NCBI RefSeq assembly: GCF_000425845.1
Contig: NZ_KE384463.1
Location: 128,169 to 192,168, forward strand
Length of the DNA stretch: 64,000 nucleotides
Origin: Jeotgalicoccus psychrophilus DSM 19085
Lineage (GTDB): Bacteria; Bacillota; Bacilli; Staphylococcales; Salinicoccaceae
Reading direction: 5' to 3'
Below are positions 37,090-46,445 of the stretch, in pieces. Every line of letters starts with the position of its first letter. The first letter of the stretch is position 1. Position numbers and translations under genes: made by a program. The notes beneath the pieces were generated by a model, which was given only the letters and a program-made list of their open reading frames with translations, was not told where the DNA came from and searched no databases.

Positions 37090-39021
37090 ATGGTTGAAAA
37101 AATCGAAGTAAGATTCCCCGACGGGAACGTAAAAGAGTTTGATTTCGGTGTAACACCGGAAGAAATTGCCTTTTCAATCAGCCCAGGGCTGAAGAAAGCG
37201 GCACTTGCTGCTAAAGTGGACGGCGAATATTACGATTTAACTCGTCCGTTGGAAACAAACAGCGAAGTGGAATTAATTACGAATAAGAGTGAAGAAGGCA
37301 TTGAAATTCTGCGTCACTCGACTGCGCATTTAATGGCACAAGCGCTGAAACGTCTTTACGGCAACGTTCATTTCGGTGTAGGTCCGGTCATTGAAGAAGG
37401 ATTCTACTACGACTTTGACATTGATGAAAACATCTCGTCAGAAGATTTCCCTAAAATAGAAAAAGAAATGAAACGCATCGTCGATGAAAACATTGCGATT
37501 GAACGCAGAGTCTTGTCACGCGACGAAGCGAAAGAACTCTTCTCGGACGATCCTTATAAACAGGAATTAATCGAAGCAATTCCAGCTGATGAGCAGGTTA
37601 CTGTATACTCACAGGGCGAATTTACTGATCTCTGCCGCGGTGTACACGTACCGAGAACTGCGAAGATCAAAGTGTTTAAACTGTTATCGACTGCCGGCGC
37701 ATACTGGCGCGGGAATTCCGACAACAAAATGCTGCAGCGTATATACGGTACAGCATTCTTCGATAAAAAAGAACTGGCTGCTTATATGACATTATTAGAA
37801 GAACGCCGCGAGCGTGACCACCGCAAGATCGGTAAAGAGATGAAACTGTTTGAAAACAATCAGCTGATCGGTGCAGGTCTGCCGCTATGGCTGCCGAACG
37901 GTGCAACAATCCGCCGCGAAATCGAACGTTATATAGTAGATAAAGAAATTTCACTCGGTTATAACCACGTGTATACACCAATTATGGCGAACACAAATCT
38001 TTACAAAACAAGCGGACACTGGGAACACTATCAGGACGATATGTTCCCGCCGATGGACGTCGGCAACGAAGAACTGGTACTTCGTCCGATGAACTGCCCG
38101 CACCACATGATGATTTACAAAAACGAACGGCACTCATACCGTGAACTGCCGATTCGTATCGCAGAACTCGGCATGATGCACCGCTACGAAGCCAGCGGTG
38201 CGGTAAGCGGACTCCAGCGCGTGCGCGGCATGGTCTTAAACGATGCGCACGTATTCGTCCGTCCGGATCAGATTAAAGAAGAATTTATCCGTGTAGTGGA
38301 ATTGATTCAGGAAGTGTACAAAGACTTCGGTCTGAGCGACTATTCATTCCGTCTCAGCTACCGTGATCCTGAAGATAAAGAAAAATACTTCGACGATGAT
38401 GAAATGTGGCAGCGCGCTGAAAGCATGCTGAAAGAAGCCGTTGATGAAATGGGACTTCAGTATGAAGAAGTGGAAGGCGAAGCAGCATTCTACGGACCGA
38501 AACTTGATGTGCAGGTTAAAACTGCGCTCGGCAAAGAGGAAACTTTATCGACTGTACAGCTCGACTTCCTGTTACCTGAACGCTTTGACTTAACTTATAT
38601 CGGCAAAGACGGCGAAGAACACCGTCCGGTCGTTATTCACCGCGGCGTAGTGTCAACGATGGAACGTTTCGTTGCCTTCTTAACTGAAGAATACAAAGGT
38701 AACTTCCCATTATGGCTCGCACCGCAGCAGGTGGAAATCATTCCGGTTAACGTTGACCTGCACTACGATTATGCCCGTGAAATTCACGACGAAATGAAGA
38801 GTCAGGGACTCCGCGTGCATATCGACGACCGCAATGAGAAGATGGGGTATAAGATCCGCGAAGCTCAAATGAATAAAATCAAGTATCAGATCGTAGTGGG
38901 CGATAAAGAAAAAGATGAGTCGCTCGTTAACGTGCGTAAGTACGGTGAAGAGAAACAGGAGAGCTTTGACAAAGAAGAATTCCTTTATCAGTTAATCGAT
39001 GAGATCAGATTAAAAAAATAA
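37090..39021 (+). CDS. thrS: Threonyl-tRNA synthetase
   Basis: Charges tRNA-Thr. 643 residues with TGS domain (1-62, [11 protein letters not shown]), editing SAD domain ([15 protein letters not shown] and the second Cys/His site), class II catalytic core (motif 2 [17 protein letters not shown]; zinc ligand Cys in PMNCPHHM at about 336) and anticodon domain. The GAGAGG at 37075-37080 abuts ATG 37081, so ATG 37090 is chosen. It is controlled by the T-box upstream. No terminator follows before the infC promoter. Confidence 0.96.
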   Translation: MVEKIEVRFPDGNVKEFDFGVTPEEIAFSISPGLKKAALAAKVDGEYYDLTRPLETNSEVELITNKSEEGIEILRHSTAHLMAQALKRLYGNVHFGVGPVIEEGFYYDFDIDENISSEDFPKIEKEMKRIVDENIAIERRVLSRDEAKELFSDDPYKQELIEAIPADEQVTVYSQGEFTDLCRGVHVPRTAKIKVFKLLSTAGAYWRGNSDNKMLQRIYGTAFFDKKELAAYMTLLEERRERDHRKIGKEMKLFENNQLIGAGLPLWLPNGATIRREIERYIVDKEISLGYNHVYTPIMANTNLYKTSGHWEHYQDDMFPPMDVGNEELVLRPMNCPHHMMIYKNERHSYRELPIRIAELGMMHRYEASGAVSGLQRVRGMVLNDAHVFVRPDQIKEEFIRVVELIQEVYKDFGLSDYSFRLSYRDPEDKEKYFDDDEMWQRAESMLKEAVDEMGLQYEEVEGEAAFYGPKLDVQVKTALGKEETLSTVQLDFLLPERFDLTYIGKDGEEHRPVVIHRGVVSTMERFVAFLTEEYKGNFPLWLAPQQVEIIPVNVDLHYDYAREIHDEMKSQGLRVHIDDRNEKMGYKIREAQMNKIKYQIVVGDKEKDESLVNVRKYGEEKQESFDKEEFLYQLIDEIRLKK

Positions 39022-39023
39022 GT

Positions 39024-39052
39024 TTGACACAACTGATTTAGTGCTGTATAGT
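39024..39052 (+). promoter_or_regulatory. Strong promoter of infC-rpmI-rplT
   Basis: Consensus TTGACA (39024-39029), 17-nt spacer, TATAGT (39047-39052). Confidence 0.85.
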
Positions 39053-39054
39053 AT

Positions 39055-39204
39055 TAAGAGTTGAAACAAACGGACAAGTTGAAGCTCCCGCTTCACACCC
39101 GCAAATGATTTTTTGTGACCGGGTAAATTGGGAAATGCAGACTCAGTAACTATTGTGCCTGCAAATTCTAAGGCGGGTGCAGTAATGCATTCGCCTTTTT
39201 TTGT
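39055..39204 (+). promoter_or_regulatory. L20-type autoregulatory leader with attenuator
   Basis: About 150-nt leader between the promoter and infC. It carries several pairing segments and ends in a clear intrinsic terminator: AGGCGGGTGCA (39171-39181) pairs with TGCATTCGCCT (39186-39196) and is followed by seven T. Position and layout match the L20 leader of low-GC Gram-positives, where free ribosomal protein L20 favours termination. Identity is from position and terminator, not from a covariance search. Confidence 0.75.
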
Positions 39205-39232
39205 TCGTTAAATATTCTTGGAGGTGCTAAAC

Positions 39233-39754
39233 ATAGCTAAAGATCAAACATTGATCAATAATCGTATTCGCGCAAAAGAAGTTCGTTTAATCGGAGAAGA
39301 TGGTTCACAGTTAGGTATTAAAGCAACGAGAGATGCAATCGAGCTGGCAGAAAATGCTAACTTGGATGTAGTGCTTGTTGCACCAAACGCAAAACCGCCT
39401 GTTGCACGTATTATGGATTACGGTAAGTTCAAGTACGAGCAGCAGAAGAAAGACAAAGAAGCTCGTAAGAAACAAAAGGTTATTAACCTTAAAGAGATTC
39501 GTTTGTCACCGACAATCGAAGATCATGACTTTAACACTAAGTTAGGCCATGCAAAGAAATTCCTTGCTAAAGAAGACAAGGTTAAAGTCTCTATTCGCTT
39601 TAAAGGCCGTGCAATTACGCACAAAGAAATCGGACGTAAGGTACTTGAGCGTTTTGCTGAAGCACTTAAAGAAGATGGCCAGATTGAACAGAGACCGAAG
39701 ATGGAAGGACGTTCCATGTTCTTAATCGTAGCACCATTTGCAGACAACAAATAA
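39233..39754 (+). CDS. infC: Translation initiation factor IF-3
   Basis: IF-3 binds the 30S subunit and rejects non-canonical start codons. The product after the leader peptide is [21 protein letters not shown]..., matching staphylococcal IF-3, with [19 protein letters not shown] as signature. The SD GGAGGTG is at 39220-39226; the first well-spaced codon is ATA at 39233. TTG 39218 and GTG 39224 lie before or inside the SD. An ATA start fits the known use of rare start codons (ATT in several species) by infC for self-control. Length 173 residues. Confidence 0.9.
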   Translation: MAKDQTLINNRIRAKEVRLIGEDGSQLGIKATRDAIELAENANLDVVLVAPNAKPPVARIMDYGKFKYEQQKKDKEARKKQKVINLKEIRLSPTIEDHDFNTKLGHAKKFLAKEDKVKVSIRFKGRAITHKEIGRKVLERFAEALKEDGQIEQRPKMEGRSMFLIVAPFADNK

Positions 39755-39776
39755 AAATTAATCGGAGGACTTTATC

Positions 39777-39980
39777 ATGCCAAAAATGAAAACGCATAAA
39801 GGTTATGCTAAACGAGTTAAAAAAACTGGTACAGGCAAATTCAAACGCTCACAAGCGTTCACTAGCCACTTATTCGCTAACAAAACAACTAAACAAAAAC
39901 GCCAATTAAGAGGATCAGCTTTAGTTCATAAATCAGATGCAAGAAGATTAGTTCACTTATTAGCTAAATCTGCTAAATAA
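39777..39980 (+). CDS. rpmI: 50S ribosomal protein L35
   Basis: 67-residue, very basic ribosomal protein with the family start [20 protein letters not shown] and the end [19 protein letters not shown] before ATG 39777. It sits between infC and rplT in the standard operon and shares their L20-type control. Confidence 0.97.
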   Translation: MPKMKTHKGYAKRVKKTGTGKFKRSQAFTSHLFANKTTKQKRQLRGSALVHKSDARRLVHLLAKSAK

Positions 39981-40000
39981 TATAAAAGGAGGAGTTAGAA

Positions 40001-40360
40001 ATGGCTCGCGTAAAAAATGGATTAGTATCTCGTAAGAGACGTAAAAAAGTATTAAAACAAGCAAAAGGTTATTTTGGTGCTAAGAGCACTTTATATAGAA
40101 CAGCTAAACAAGCTGTAATGAAATCAGGTCAGTACGCATACCGTGACCGTAAGCAGAAAAAACGTGAATTCCGTAAATTATGGATCTCACGTATCAACGC
40201 TGCAGCACGTCAGCACGACATCAGCTACAGCCGTCTTATGAATGGTCTTAAAATCGCAGAAATCGATATCAACAGAAAAATGCTTTCTGAAATTGCTATC
40301 GCTGACGAAGCGGCTTTCGGTCAAATCGTAGAACAAGCTAAAAAAGCTTTAGCTAAATAA
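40001..40360 (+). CDS. rplT: 50S ribosomal protein L20
   Basis: 119-residue basic protein: [19 protein letters not shown], then [18 protein letters not shown] and the C-terminal domain with [19 protein letters not shown] (cut). L20 is needed early in 50S assembly and is the likely regulator that binds the leader at 39055-39204. AGGAGG precedes the ATG. A strong terminator ends the operon. Confidence 0.97.
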   Translation: MARVKNGLVSRKRRKKVLKQAKGYFGAKSTLYRTAKQAVMKSGQYAYRDRKQKKREFRKLWISRINAAARQHDISYSRLMNGLKIAEIDINRKMLSEIAIADEAAFGQIVEQAKKALAK

Positions 40361-40377
40361 TATATTTTTAAAAGAGG

Positions 40378-40404
40378 GCACCCATAAAGTTGGGTGCTTT
40401 TTTT
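40378..40404 (+). terminator. Terminator of infC-rpmI-rplT
   Basis: GCACCCA (40378-40384) and TGGGTGC (40391-40397), followed by seven T. Confidence 0.9.
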
Positions 40405-40542
40405 GTATGTGATTTTTTGGAAATATTTGTAATATATTATTGTTTTGTTAAATAATTAAAATAACTTGTACGATAAAAAAATAAATCGCCGATTTTCCGT
40501 ATATATAGTATAAGAGCGTATTTTATATTGAGGAGGAAGATC

Positions 40543-41532
40543 ATGATACTGTTTGACAGATTTGTCGGTATGGAATTAGCATACTATCGTGCCTTGAACA
40601 GGCGTGTACTATTATCCGGTAAAGATGCAAAAAATTTGTCGGCCCAGGAAAAAGGTTATGCCGGTGAGTGTACATACGACCGGATATTTGATGAAGTGGG
40701 GCACGGCTTTGTATTCGTATTCCGTGATGTATATTTGGGGATTGAGGGCCGCGCTGCGCAGTACGATAGTTTGATTGTCAGCGATGACGGGATAGTCGTT
40801 AACGAAATTAAAAACTACTCCGGTAATTACCGGTATGACAAAGGAACATGGTACATAGGTAAGTCTCCGGTATCTGATGATGCACTGTCGCAGCTCCGGC
40901 GGGCGGTTGGTAAATTAGTTAAGCTCCGTTATCAGGTGCGTGGCAAATTTAATATCTCCGGTAAAGTCATTTTTCCGAATATCGAATTTCGTTTGCAGAG
41001 CAATGACGACGAGCTGTGGGATAACGTTGTGATGCGGTCCGGCCTGCGAAGCTATTTAATGCAATTTCAAAATATGAACGCAGGCCGAGTTGCCGAAGAC
41101 ATCGCCGAGCTGATCCGGAGTCACATCGTACCGAATACCTATTTCGATAAATGTGCCGATTTTAGTGCGGTACGTAAAGGGTTATACTGCAGCGAGTGCG
41201 GCGGTTTTGAGCTGGAGAATCGAAAATATCATCTAGTCTGCGAATCGTGCGGCTCCAGGGAAACGAAAGAAACTCATATCATTCGTGCCATCAGTGATTA
41301 TAAAGCACTGTTTTTAAATGAGAGATTGACTAACAAGCGATTTATGGAATTCATAGGGTATAAGGTGAGTGAAAAAACTGTCTTTAGAATGTTAAATAAG
41401 TATTGTGAGCAGCATTTGAAAGGACCAGCCACTCACTATACTTTTAAATATAAGAGTTTTGATGATGCATGTGAAAATAATGACCGTTCGTGGAGATATA
41501 AAGATTATATTGATGGCTTAGTAAGGGATTGA
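40543..41532 (+). CDS. NERD-domain nuclease-like protein with zinc ribbon
   Basis: 329-residue protein. Residues about 35-150 form a NERD domain, a PD-(D/E)XK-type nuclease fold: QEKGYAGECTYDRIF, an Asp in AAQYDSLIVSD and the E-x-K pair in VVNEIKNYSG. A central zinc ribbon (CSECGG ... CESCGS) follows at about 217-240, then an all-helical tail. GAGGAGGA directs ATG 40543 rather than the open codon at 40528. NERD proteins occur widely in Bacillales and some act in DNA processing or defence; the role here is unknown. Array B2 begins 24 nt after its stop. Confidence 0.82.
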   Translation: MILFDRFVGMELAYYRALNRRVLLSGKDAKNLSAQEKGYAGECTYDRIFDEVGHGFVFVFRDVYLGIEGRAAQYDSLIVSDDGIVVNEIKNYSGNYRYDKGTWYIGKSPVSDDALSQLRRAVGKLVKLRYQVRGKFNISGKVIFPNIEFRLQSNDDELWDNVVMRSGLRSYLMQFQNMNAGRVAEDIAELIRSHIVPNTYFDKCADFSAVRKGLYCSECGGFELENRKYHLVCESCGSRETKETHIIRAISDYKALFLNERLTNKRFMEFIGYKVSEKTVFRMLNKYCEQHLKGPATHYTFKYKSFDDACENNDRSWRYKDYIDGLVRD

Positions 41533-41555
41533 TAGAAATTAATAGTTTTTTTAGC

Positions 41556-41785
41556 CTGTCCCGTCATTGTGCCTTCGACGATGACGAGATAGGCAGGTTA
41601 TCCCGTCATTGTGCTTTCCACGATGACGAGATAGGCGGTTTATCCCGTCACTGTGCCTTCTACGATGACGAGATAGGCGGTTTATCCCGTCACTGTGCCT
41701 TCTACGATGACGAGATAAGGCGGTTTATCCCGTCATTGTCCCTTCGACGATGACGAGATAGGCGGGTTATCCCGTCACTGTGCCA
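41556..41785. repeat. Family B tandem hairpin array B2: five units plus a partial
   Basis: GATGACGAGATA begins units at 41580, 41622, 41664, 41706 and 41749 (period 42, then 43 through one extra A). A partial unit precedes at 41556. Each has TGACGAGATA and, after 7-8 nt, TATCCCGTCA: a 10-bp stem with one A-C mismatch. The flanking CACTGTGCCTTC corresponds to CACTGTGACTTC in array B1, so the two arrays are one family in the same orientation, each with its own private substitutions. It directly follows the NERD gene, with no other terminator visible. Confidence 0.93.
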
Positions 41786-41845
41786 CACATAACGACGGCG
41801 CATTAAATCCCTTCCCAAATTTTAACTATAATAATTCAATCTCCG

Positions 41846-41874
41846 TTGCCCGCCCCTCCGTTTACCGCTACAAT
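41846..41874 (+). promoter_or_regulatory. Promoter of the YhfC-type gene
   Basis: TTGCCC (41846-41851), 17-nt spacer, TACAAT (41869-41874). Confidence 0.6.
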
Positions 41875-41897
41875 ATTCATAAAGGAGCGTGTGCACA

Positions 41898-42680
41898 ATG
41901 ATTCCTCAATCAGAAATTGTAATTATGGCGGCTGTAGGGGTTTTATCAATTTTACTGCCGTTTATTTTTATGTTCATCCTCAGGAAAAAATTTAAAATCA
42001 GATGGCTGCCGTTCATTCTGGGTATCGGTGTATTTTTAGTTTTTGCCTTAATCCTCGAACAGATTCTGCACGTAATCGTGCTGAGCCCGCAACCCGACGG
42101 CACAATCGCATTAATTTCATCCTCACCGTGGCTATACGTCCTCTACGGAATTTTCGCAGCGGGTATTTTCGAAGAGACGGGGAGATTATTCGCATTCCTA
42201 CTCACAAAAAAGCATTATCGTGATGTCGATAGCGCGGTATCGTATGGTATCGGGCACGGCGGTTTCGAGGCTGCCGCGGTCGTTGGTCTCGGGATGCTGA
42301 ACGGCATTATTCTTGCTGTGATGATAAATTCCGGTTCTGACGCAATCAGCGCACTGCCGGTCGCAGCAGAAGATTTAGTCGTGAGCCAGCCGTGGTACAT
42401 GTACTTAATCGCGATTATGGAGCGAGTTATTGCGATGAGTCTGCATATCGCCTTGTCGGTTATCGTCTTCTCAGCTGTAATGATGAAAGGGAAGTGGTGG
42501 CTGTATCCGCTGGCGATTCTTCTTCATGCACTCGCTAACACGGCGGCAGCGATGATGCAGGCGGGACTGCTCACTAATATTTATTTAATGTATGCAGGGT
42601 TAATCATTATGGCTGCGATTACAATCTTCATAGCGGTAAGATTGGTGAAAGATTACAGAACAAATATTTATTCGCTGTAG
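41898..42680 (+). CDS. YhfC family membrane protein (putative intramembrane metalloprotease)
   Basis: 260-residue protein with about seven hydrophobic segments, matching the YhfC family, which is related to CPBP intramembrane proteases. Two motifs that would bind a metal are visible: IFEETGRLFAF at about residues 91-101 and YGIGHGGFEA at about 116-125. AAAGGAG directs ATG 41898; GTG 41889 overlaps the SD. It is monocistronic. Substrate unknown; in CPBP relatives roles range from bacteriocin immunity to protein maturation. Confidence 0.8.
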   Translation: MIPQSEIVIMAAVGVLSILLPFIFMFILRKKFKIRWLPFILGIGVFLVFALILEQILHVIVLSPQPDGTIALISSSPWLYVLYGIFAAGIFEETGRLFAFLLTKKHYRDVDSAVSYGIGHGGFEAAAVVGLGMLNGIILAVMINSGSDAISALPVAAEDLVVSQPWYMYLIAIMERVIAMSLHIALSVIVFSAVMMKGKWWLYPLAILLHALANTAAAMMQAGLLTNIYLMYAGLIIMAAITIFIAVRLVKDYRTNIYSL

Positions 42681-42742
42681 GATAAAACTGGACACCCGGC
42701 AGAACGGTTTTCACATCAAATAATAATATACTGATAATTCAG

Positions 42743-42772
42743 CCTTATCCATTTAATGGATAAGGTTTTTTT
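42743..42772 (+). terminator. Terminator after the YhfC-type gene
   Basis: CCTTATCCA and TGGATAAGG at 42743-42765, followed by T residues. Confidence 0.88.
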
Positions 42773-42830
42773 ACAGCTCTCAGCCTTTACGCCCCAACGG
42801 TTTGAGGAGATAATGTTGATATATCAATGT

Positions 42831-42844
42831 TGTAAGCGGTAACA
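42831..42844. promoter_or_regulatory. Perfect cre site (CcpA) upstream of agcS
   Basis: TGTAAGCGGTAACA agrees with the cre consensus TGWNANCGNTNWCA at all ten fixed positions. Its centre lies about 58 nt before the transcription start expected from the promoter at 42861-42889, a distance at which CcpA usually activates rather than represses. Confidence 0.75.
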
Positions 42845-42860
42845 ATTTTATAAAAAGTTA

Positions 42861-42889
42861 TAGACAATGATTAGTAAATAGACTATATT
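42861..42889 (+). promoter_or_regulatory. Promoter of agcS
   Basis: TAGACA (42861-42866), 17-nt spacer, TATATT (42884-42889). A 12-bp palindrome TTGATATATCAA lies further upstream at 42816-42827. Confidence 0.65.
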
Positions 42890-42937
42890 TGAGTGGTAAT
42901 TTCTTATTATAGAAAGAAAACAAAGGGGAATCATTTA

Positions 42938-44491
42938 ATGGAGACAGTTGTAACGTTTTTTAACGACATCGTCTGGAGTGCGGCACTCGTCATACTTCTC
43001 GTTGTCACAGGATTGTACTTCTCAATTCGCATGAGATTGTTCCAGGTGCGATACATAGTCGACATGGTCCGTTTAATGTTGAGGGGTGGAAAATCAGAAG
43101 AGGGGATTTCCAGTTTCCAGGCCATTGCCGTATCACTGGCAGGCCGTGTCGGAACAGGTAACATCGTCGGGGTGGCTACCGCAATCTTTATCGGGGGTCC
43201 AGGTGCAGTATTCTGGATGTGGCTGATTGCCTTCCTTGGTGCAGGTAGTGCGTTTGTAGAGTCAACGCTGGCACAGATTTACAAACAGAAAGAAGACGGT
43301 CAGTACCGCGGGGGGCCGGCGTACTACATCGAAAAGGGGATCGGTGGAACGTTTGGTAAATACTATGCATTGCTGTTCGCAGTAGTAACAATACTTGCCT
43401 GCGGACTTTTACTTCCGGGCATTCAGTCCAACTCAATTTCAAGTGCAGCAACAAATGCATTTCCGTTTATTGAATCATGGATGATCGGTCTTTTCTTAAT
43501 CATCATTTTAGCAGTAGTAATTTTCGGTGGAATCCGCTCGATTGCCAACGTTGCAACAGCAGCTGTTCCATTTATGGCAATTGCGTACATCATCGTTGCA
43601 GTAATTATCGTAATTATGAATATTTCAGAAGTACCGGCTTTAATCAGCTTAATCTTCAGAAGTGCGTTCGGTCTTGAACAGCAGTTCGCAGGTACGGTTG
43701 GTGCAATGATTATGATCGGTGTTAAACGCGGATTGTACTCAAACGAAGCAGGTCAGGGTACTGGCCCTCACGCAGCAGGTGCTGCGGAAGTTTCACACCC
43801 GGCTAAACAAGGTTTAGTTCAGGCGTTCTCAGTATATATCGATACTTTATTCGTATGTACAGCAACGGCACTGATGATTTTAATAACAGGTATGTATAAC
43901 GTGTCTGACGGCGACGGCGGACTCATTGTCGATAACGGTGTATATCAGACTAACGTAAACGGCGACAGAGATGTCAGCGGTACGGTAGTATTTACACAGG
44001 CTGGTATTGACAAAGCATTCCACAGTATGGAAAGCTTCCAGGAAGGCTTTATCGGATTCGGTTCATACTTCATCGCATTTGCGCTCTTGTTCTTCTGTTA
44101 TACGACCATGCTCGCGTATTACTATATAGCAGAGACCAATCTGGTCTACATGCTGAAAGGCAGAATGCCGTGGCTGAAATATGTGCTCGGTATCGTATTA
44201 ATCGGTTCAGCATTCTACGGTACGGTTTCTACAGCTGGCCTTGCATGGCAGATGGGTGACCTCGGTGTAGGACTGATGGCGTGGATTAACGTTATCGCGA
44301 TTCTTATCCTGCAAAAACCGGCACTCAAAGCGTTCCGGGATTACGAACGACAGTACAAACTTCAAAAACAGGGTAAAATTGACGAAATCGTTTATACACC
44401 TGATCCTGAAGACTTTAAAGATCACAACTTCTGGGTGGATGAATATCCAAGAAGAGATGACCCGGATTACACGTATCCGGATAGAAACTAA
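42938..44491 (+). CDS. Alanine/glycine:cation symporter, AgcS family
   Basis: Sodium- or proton-coupled amino-acid carrier of the AgcS family. 517 residues, about 10-11 membrane segments; signatures are SLAGRVGTGNIVGVATAI (cut) near residue 65-82, GGPAYYIEKG and GVKRGLYSNEAGQGTGPHAA (cut). A hydrophilic insert of about 50 residues (NVSDGDGGLIVDNGVYQT region) before the last helices is also common. AAAGGGGA directs ATG 42938. Single-gene unit with cre site and palindrome upstream, so carbon-source control is likely. Confidence 0.93.
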   Translation: METVVTFFNDIVWSAALVILLVVTGLYFSIRMRLFQVRYIVDMVRLMLRGGKSEEGISSFQAIAVSLAGRVGTGNIVGVATAIFIGGPGAVFWMWLIAFLGAGSAFVESTLAQIYKQKEDGQYRGGPAYYIEKGIGGTFGKYYALLFAVVTILACGLLLPGIQSNSISSAATNAFPFIESWMIGLFLIIILAVVIFGGIRSIANVATAAVPFMAIAYIIVAVIIVIMNISEVPALISLIFRSAFGLEQQFAGTVGAMIMIGVKRGLYSNEAGQGTGPHAAGAAEVSHPAKQGLVQAFSVYIDTLFVCTATALMILITGMYNVSDGDGGLIVDNGVYQTNVNGDRDVSGTVVFTQAGIDKAFHSMESFQEGFIGFGSYFIAFALLFFCYTTMLAYYYIAETNLVYMLKGRMPWLKYVLGIVLIGSAFYGTVSTAGLAWQMGDLGVGLMAWINVIAILILQKPALKAFRDYERQYKLQKQGKIDEIVYTPDPEDFKDHNFWVDEYPRRDDPDYTYPDRN

Positions 44492-44500
44492 TTACTAAAG

Positions 44501-44528
44501 AGCACTCTCCTCAAGGAGGGTGCTTTCT
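44501..44528 (+). terminator. Terminator after agcS
   Basis: AGCACTCTCCT and AGGAGGGTGCT form an 11-bp stem (44501-44524), followed by TTCTT. Confidence 0.85.
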
Positions 44529-44607
44529 TATGCAGTATATATATTTCGAAAGCTGAAATACTTTATGGTAAAATTGAGACACAACAACTTTAAAAGGGGA
44601 TTTTTAA

Positions 44608-45684
44608 ATGGATAAACAACTTGAAATGTTAAAAGACTTAACAGATGTCAATGGTATTGCAGGGTTTGAAAATGCAGTAAAACATAAAGTGAAAAACTAC
44701 CTTGAGCCCTTAAGCGATGAAATTATTGAAGATAATTTAGGCGGCGTATTCGGCAAGAAGGCTGCTAAAGATAGCAGTAAAACGATTCTAATCGCAGGGC
44801 ACCTGGATGAAATCGGCTTTATGGTAACTGAAATTGACGATAACGGCTTTCTTAAATTTACGCCGGTCGGCGGCTGGTGGAATCAGGTAATGCTGTCTCA
44901 GCGCATGAACATTACGACAGGTGAAGGCAGTGTAATTACAGGGGTCATCGGTTCTAAACCGCCGCACGTATTATCGCCGGAAGAGCGTAAAAAACCTGTT
45001 GATATTAAAAATATGTTTATCGATATCGGTGTTGCTTCAAAAGATGAAGCACTTGAAGCAGGCGTGATGCTCGGTGATATGGTAACACCTGCATCTGAGT
45101 TTGAAGAGATGACGAATAAGAATTACCTGCTTGCAAAAGCATGGGATAACCGTTTTGGCGTGGCATTGTCAATCGAAGTCATGAAGAATCTTGCACAAGA
45201 AAATATAAATATTAACCTGGTAAGCGGTGCAACAGTGCAGGAAGAAGTAGGTCTGCGCGGCGCTAAAGTGGCGGCGAATAAAGTAAAACCGGACTTAGCA
45301 ATCGCAGTAGACGTTGGTCTCGGCATGGATACACCGGGAATGAAATCTTCAAACGGTACAGGCGATCTTGGTAAAGGGCCGCTCGTTATTTTACTTGATG
45401 GTTCAAATATCGGACATGTGCCGTTCAGAAAACATATATTAGAAGTTGCCAAAGATAAAGATATCCCTGTACAATTACAAGTGATTCCAGGCGGAGGCAC
45501 AGATGCAGGTTCATTCCACGTATCAAACGACGGTGTACCGTCGGTAGCAATCGGCGTACCGGTGCGCTACATGCATTCGAATGTGTCAATTATGCATAAG
45601 GAAGACTACAACAATGCAGTTAAACTCGTAACGGAAGTAATCAAATCATTAAACGACGATAAGGTGGACGAAATCATTTGGTAA
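44608..45684 (+). CDS. M42 family metallopeptidase
   Basis: Cytosolic dinuclear-zinc aminopeptidase of the M42 (glutamyl aminopeptidase / FrvX / YtoP) family. 358 residues. Metal and catalytic residues are in AGHLDEIGFM (His 66-68 region), KAWDNRFG (bridging Asp), VQEEVGLRGA (Glu-Glu), VDVGLGMDTPG and RYMHSN. AAAGGGGA directs the ATG. The downstream methyltransferase gene overlaps its end by 7 nt, so they are cotranscribed. Confidence 0.93.
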   Translation: MDKQLEMLKDLTDVNGIAGFENAVKHKVKNYLEPLSDEIIEDNLGGVFGKKAAKDSSKTILIAGHLDEIGFMVTEIDDNGFLKFTPVGGWWNQVMLSQRMNITTGEGSVITGVIGSKPPHVLSPEERKKPVDIKNMFIDIGVASKDEALEAGVMLGDMVTPASEFEEMTNKNYLLAKAWDNRFGVALSIEVMKNLAQENININLVSGATVQEEVGLRGAKVAANKVKPDLAIAVDVGLGMDTPGMKSSNGTGDLGKGPLVILLDGSNIGHVPFRKHILEVAKDKDIPVQLQVIPGGGTDAGSFHVSNDGVPSVAIGVPVRYMHSNVSIMHKEDYNNAVKLVTEVIKSLNDDKVDEIIW

Positions 45685-46421
45685 AAGAAGTTATTGCTTC
45701 AAAAGATAACACGCGCATTAAAAATTACCGTAAGCTCCATACGGCAAAAGGGCGCAAAAAGACAAATCAGTTTTTAATCGAAGGTGTTCATTTAGTTGAA
45801 GAGGCGATTAATTATAACCAGCCGGTCGAGACGATTATTATCGAAGACGGGTTCAAGCACGATTTAAATATCGATAAATTTAAAACGCTGTACGTTTCCC
45901 GAGACGTGATGAAATCTTTATCGACATTGGATACACCGCCCGGCATTGCGGCGATAGTAGATCAGCAAAAGCAGGGAAAGATTGATTTTCAAAGAGTACT
46001 GCTGCTGGAAGACATTCAGGATCCAGGCAACCTCGGCACACTTATCCGCACTGCGGATGCGTTCGGCTTTAAAACAGTGCTGATCACGCCGAAGAGTGCA
46101 GATCCGTACAATCCGAAAGTTTTGCGCAGTGCCCAGGGGAGTCATTTCCACCTGAACATTTTACAGCGTGAAGCAGCGGAAGCTGTCGCAAGCTTTAAAG
46201 GAATTAAAATTGGTACATCGTTGAATGATGCAGTCTATATTGATGATTTCAATAAGCCAAAAGGCGATATTATGCTTGTCCTCGGTAACGAAGGCCAGGG
46301 ACTGACTGATGAAACGCTGCAGCTGATGGATATTAATGCGAAGATTAATATGCCCGGGTCAAGTGAAAGTTTAAACGTTGCAATCGCCGGTGCCATCATG
46401 ATGCATCATTTTAAATCTTGA
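45678..46421 (+). CDS. TrmH/SpoU family RNA 2'-O-methyltransferase
   Basis: SAM-dependent RNA ribose methyltransferase of the SPOUT class (YsgA/RlmB type). 247 residues: N-terminal L30e-like RNA-binding domain, then the three SPOUT motifs: EDIQDPGNLGTLIRTADA (motif 1), LVLGNEGQGL (motif 2) and MPGSSESLNVAIAGAIM (motif 3, knot). Start TTG 45678 with AAGGTGG upstream, inside the M42 gene. As in Bacillus it lies directly upstream of pheST. The target nucleotide is not known from sequence. Confidence 0.92.
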   Translation: MVKEVIASKDNTRIKNYRKLHTAKGRKKTNQFLIEGVHLVEEAINYNQPVETIIIEDGFKHDLNIDKFKTLYVSRDVMKSLSTLDTPPGIAAIVDQQKQGKIDFQRVLLLEDIQDPGNLGTLIRTADAFGFKTVLITPKSADPYNPKVLRSAQGSHFHLNILQREAAEAVASFKGIKIGTSLNDAVYIDDFNKPKGDIMLVLGNEGQGLTDETLQLMDINAKINMPGSSESLNVAIAGAIMMHHFKS

Positions 46422-46445
46422 TTTTAAGCGCAGTTGGGCTATAAT
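46418..46445 (+). promoter_or_regulatory. Promoter of pheST
   Basis: TTGATT (46418-46423), 16-nt spacer, TATAAT (46440-46445). The -35 overlaps the stop codon of the SpoU gene. Confidence 0.75.

Noticed and set aside
39218-39232. infC start at TTG 39218 or GTG 39224
   Set aside because: The first precedes and the second lies inside the SD GGAGGTG, so neither can be used with it.
41529-41753. 74-residue repetitive open frame
   Set aside because: Array B2 read in frame; breaks at the one-base insertion near 41727, as expected of non-coding repeats.
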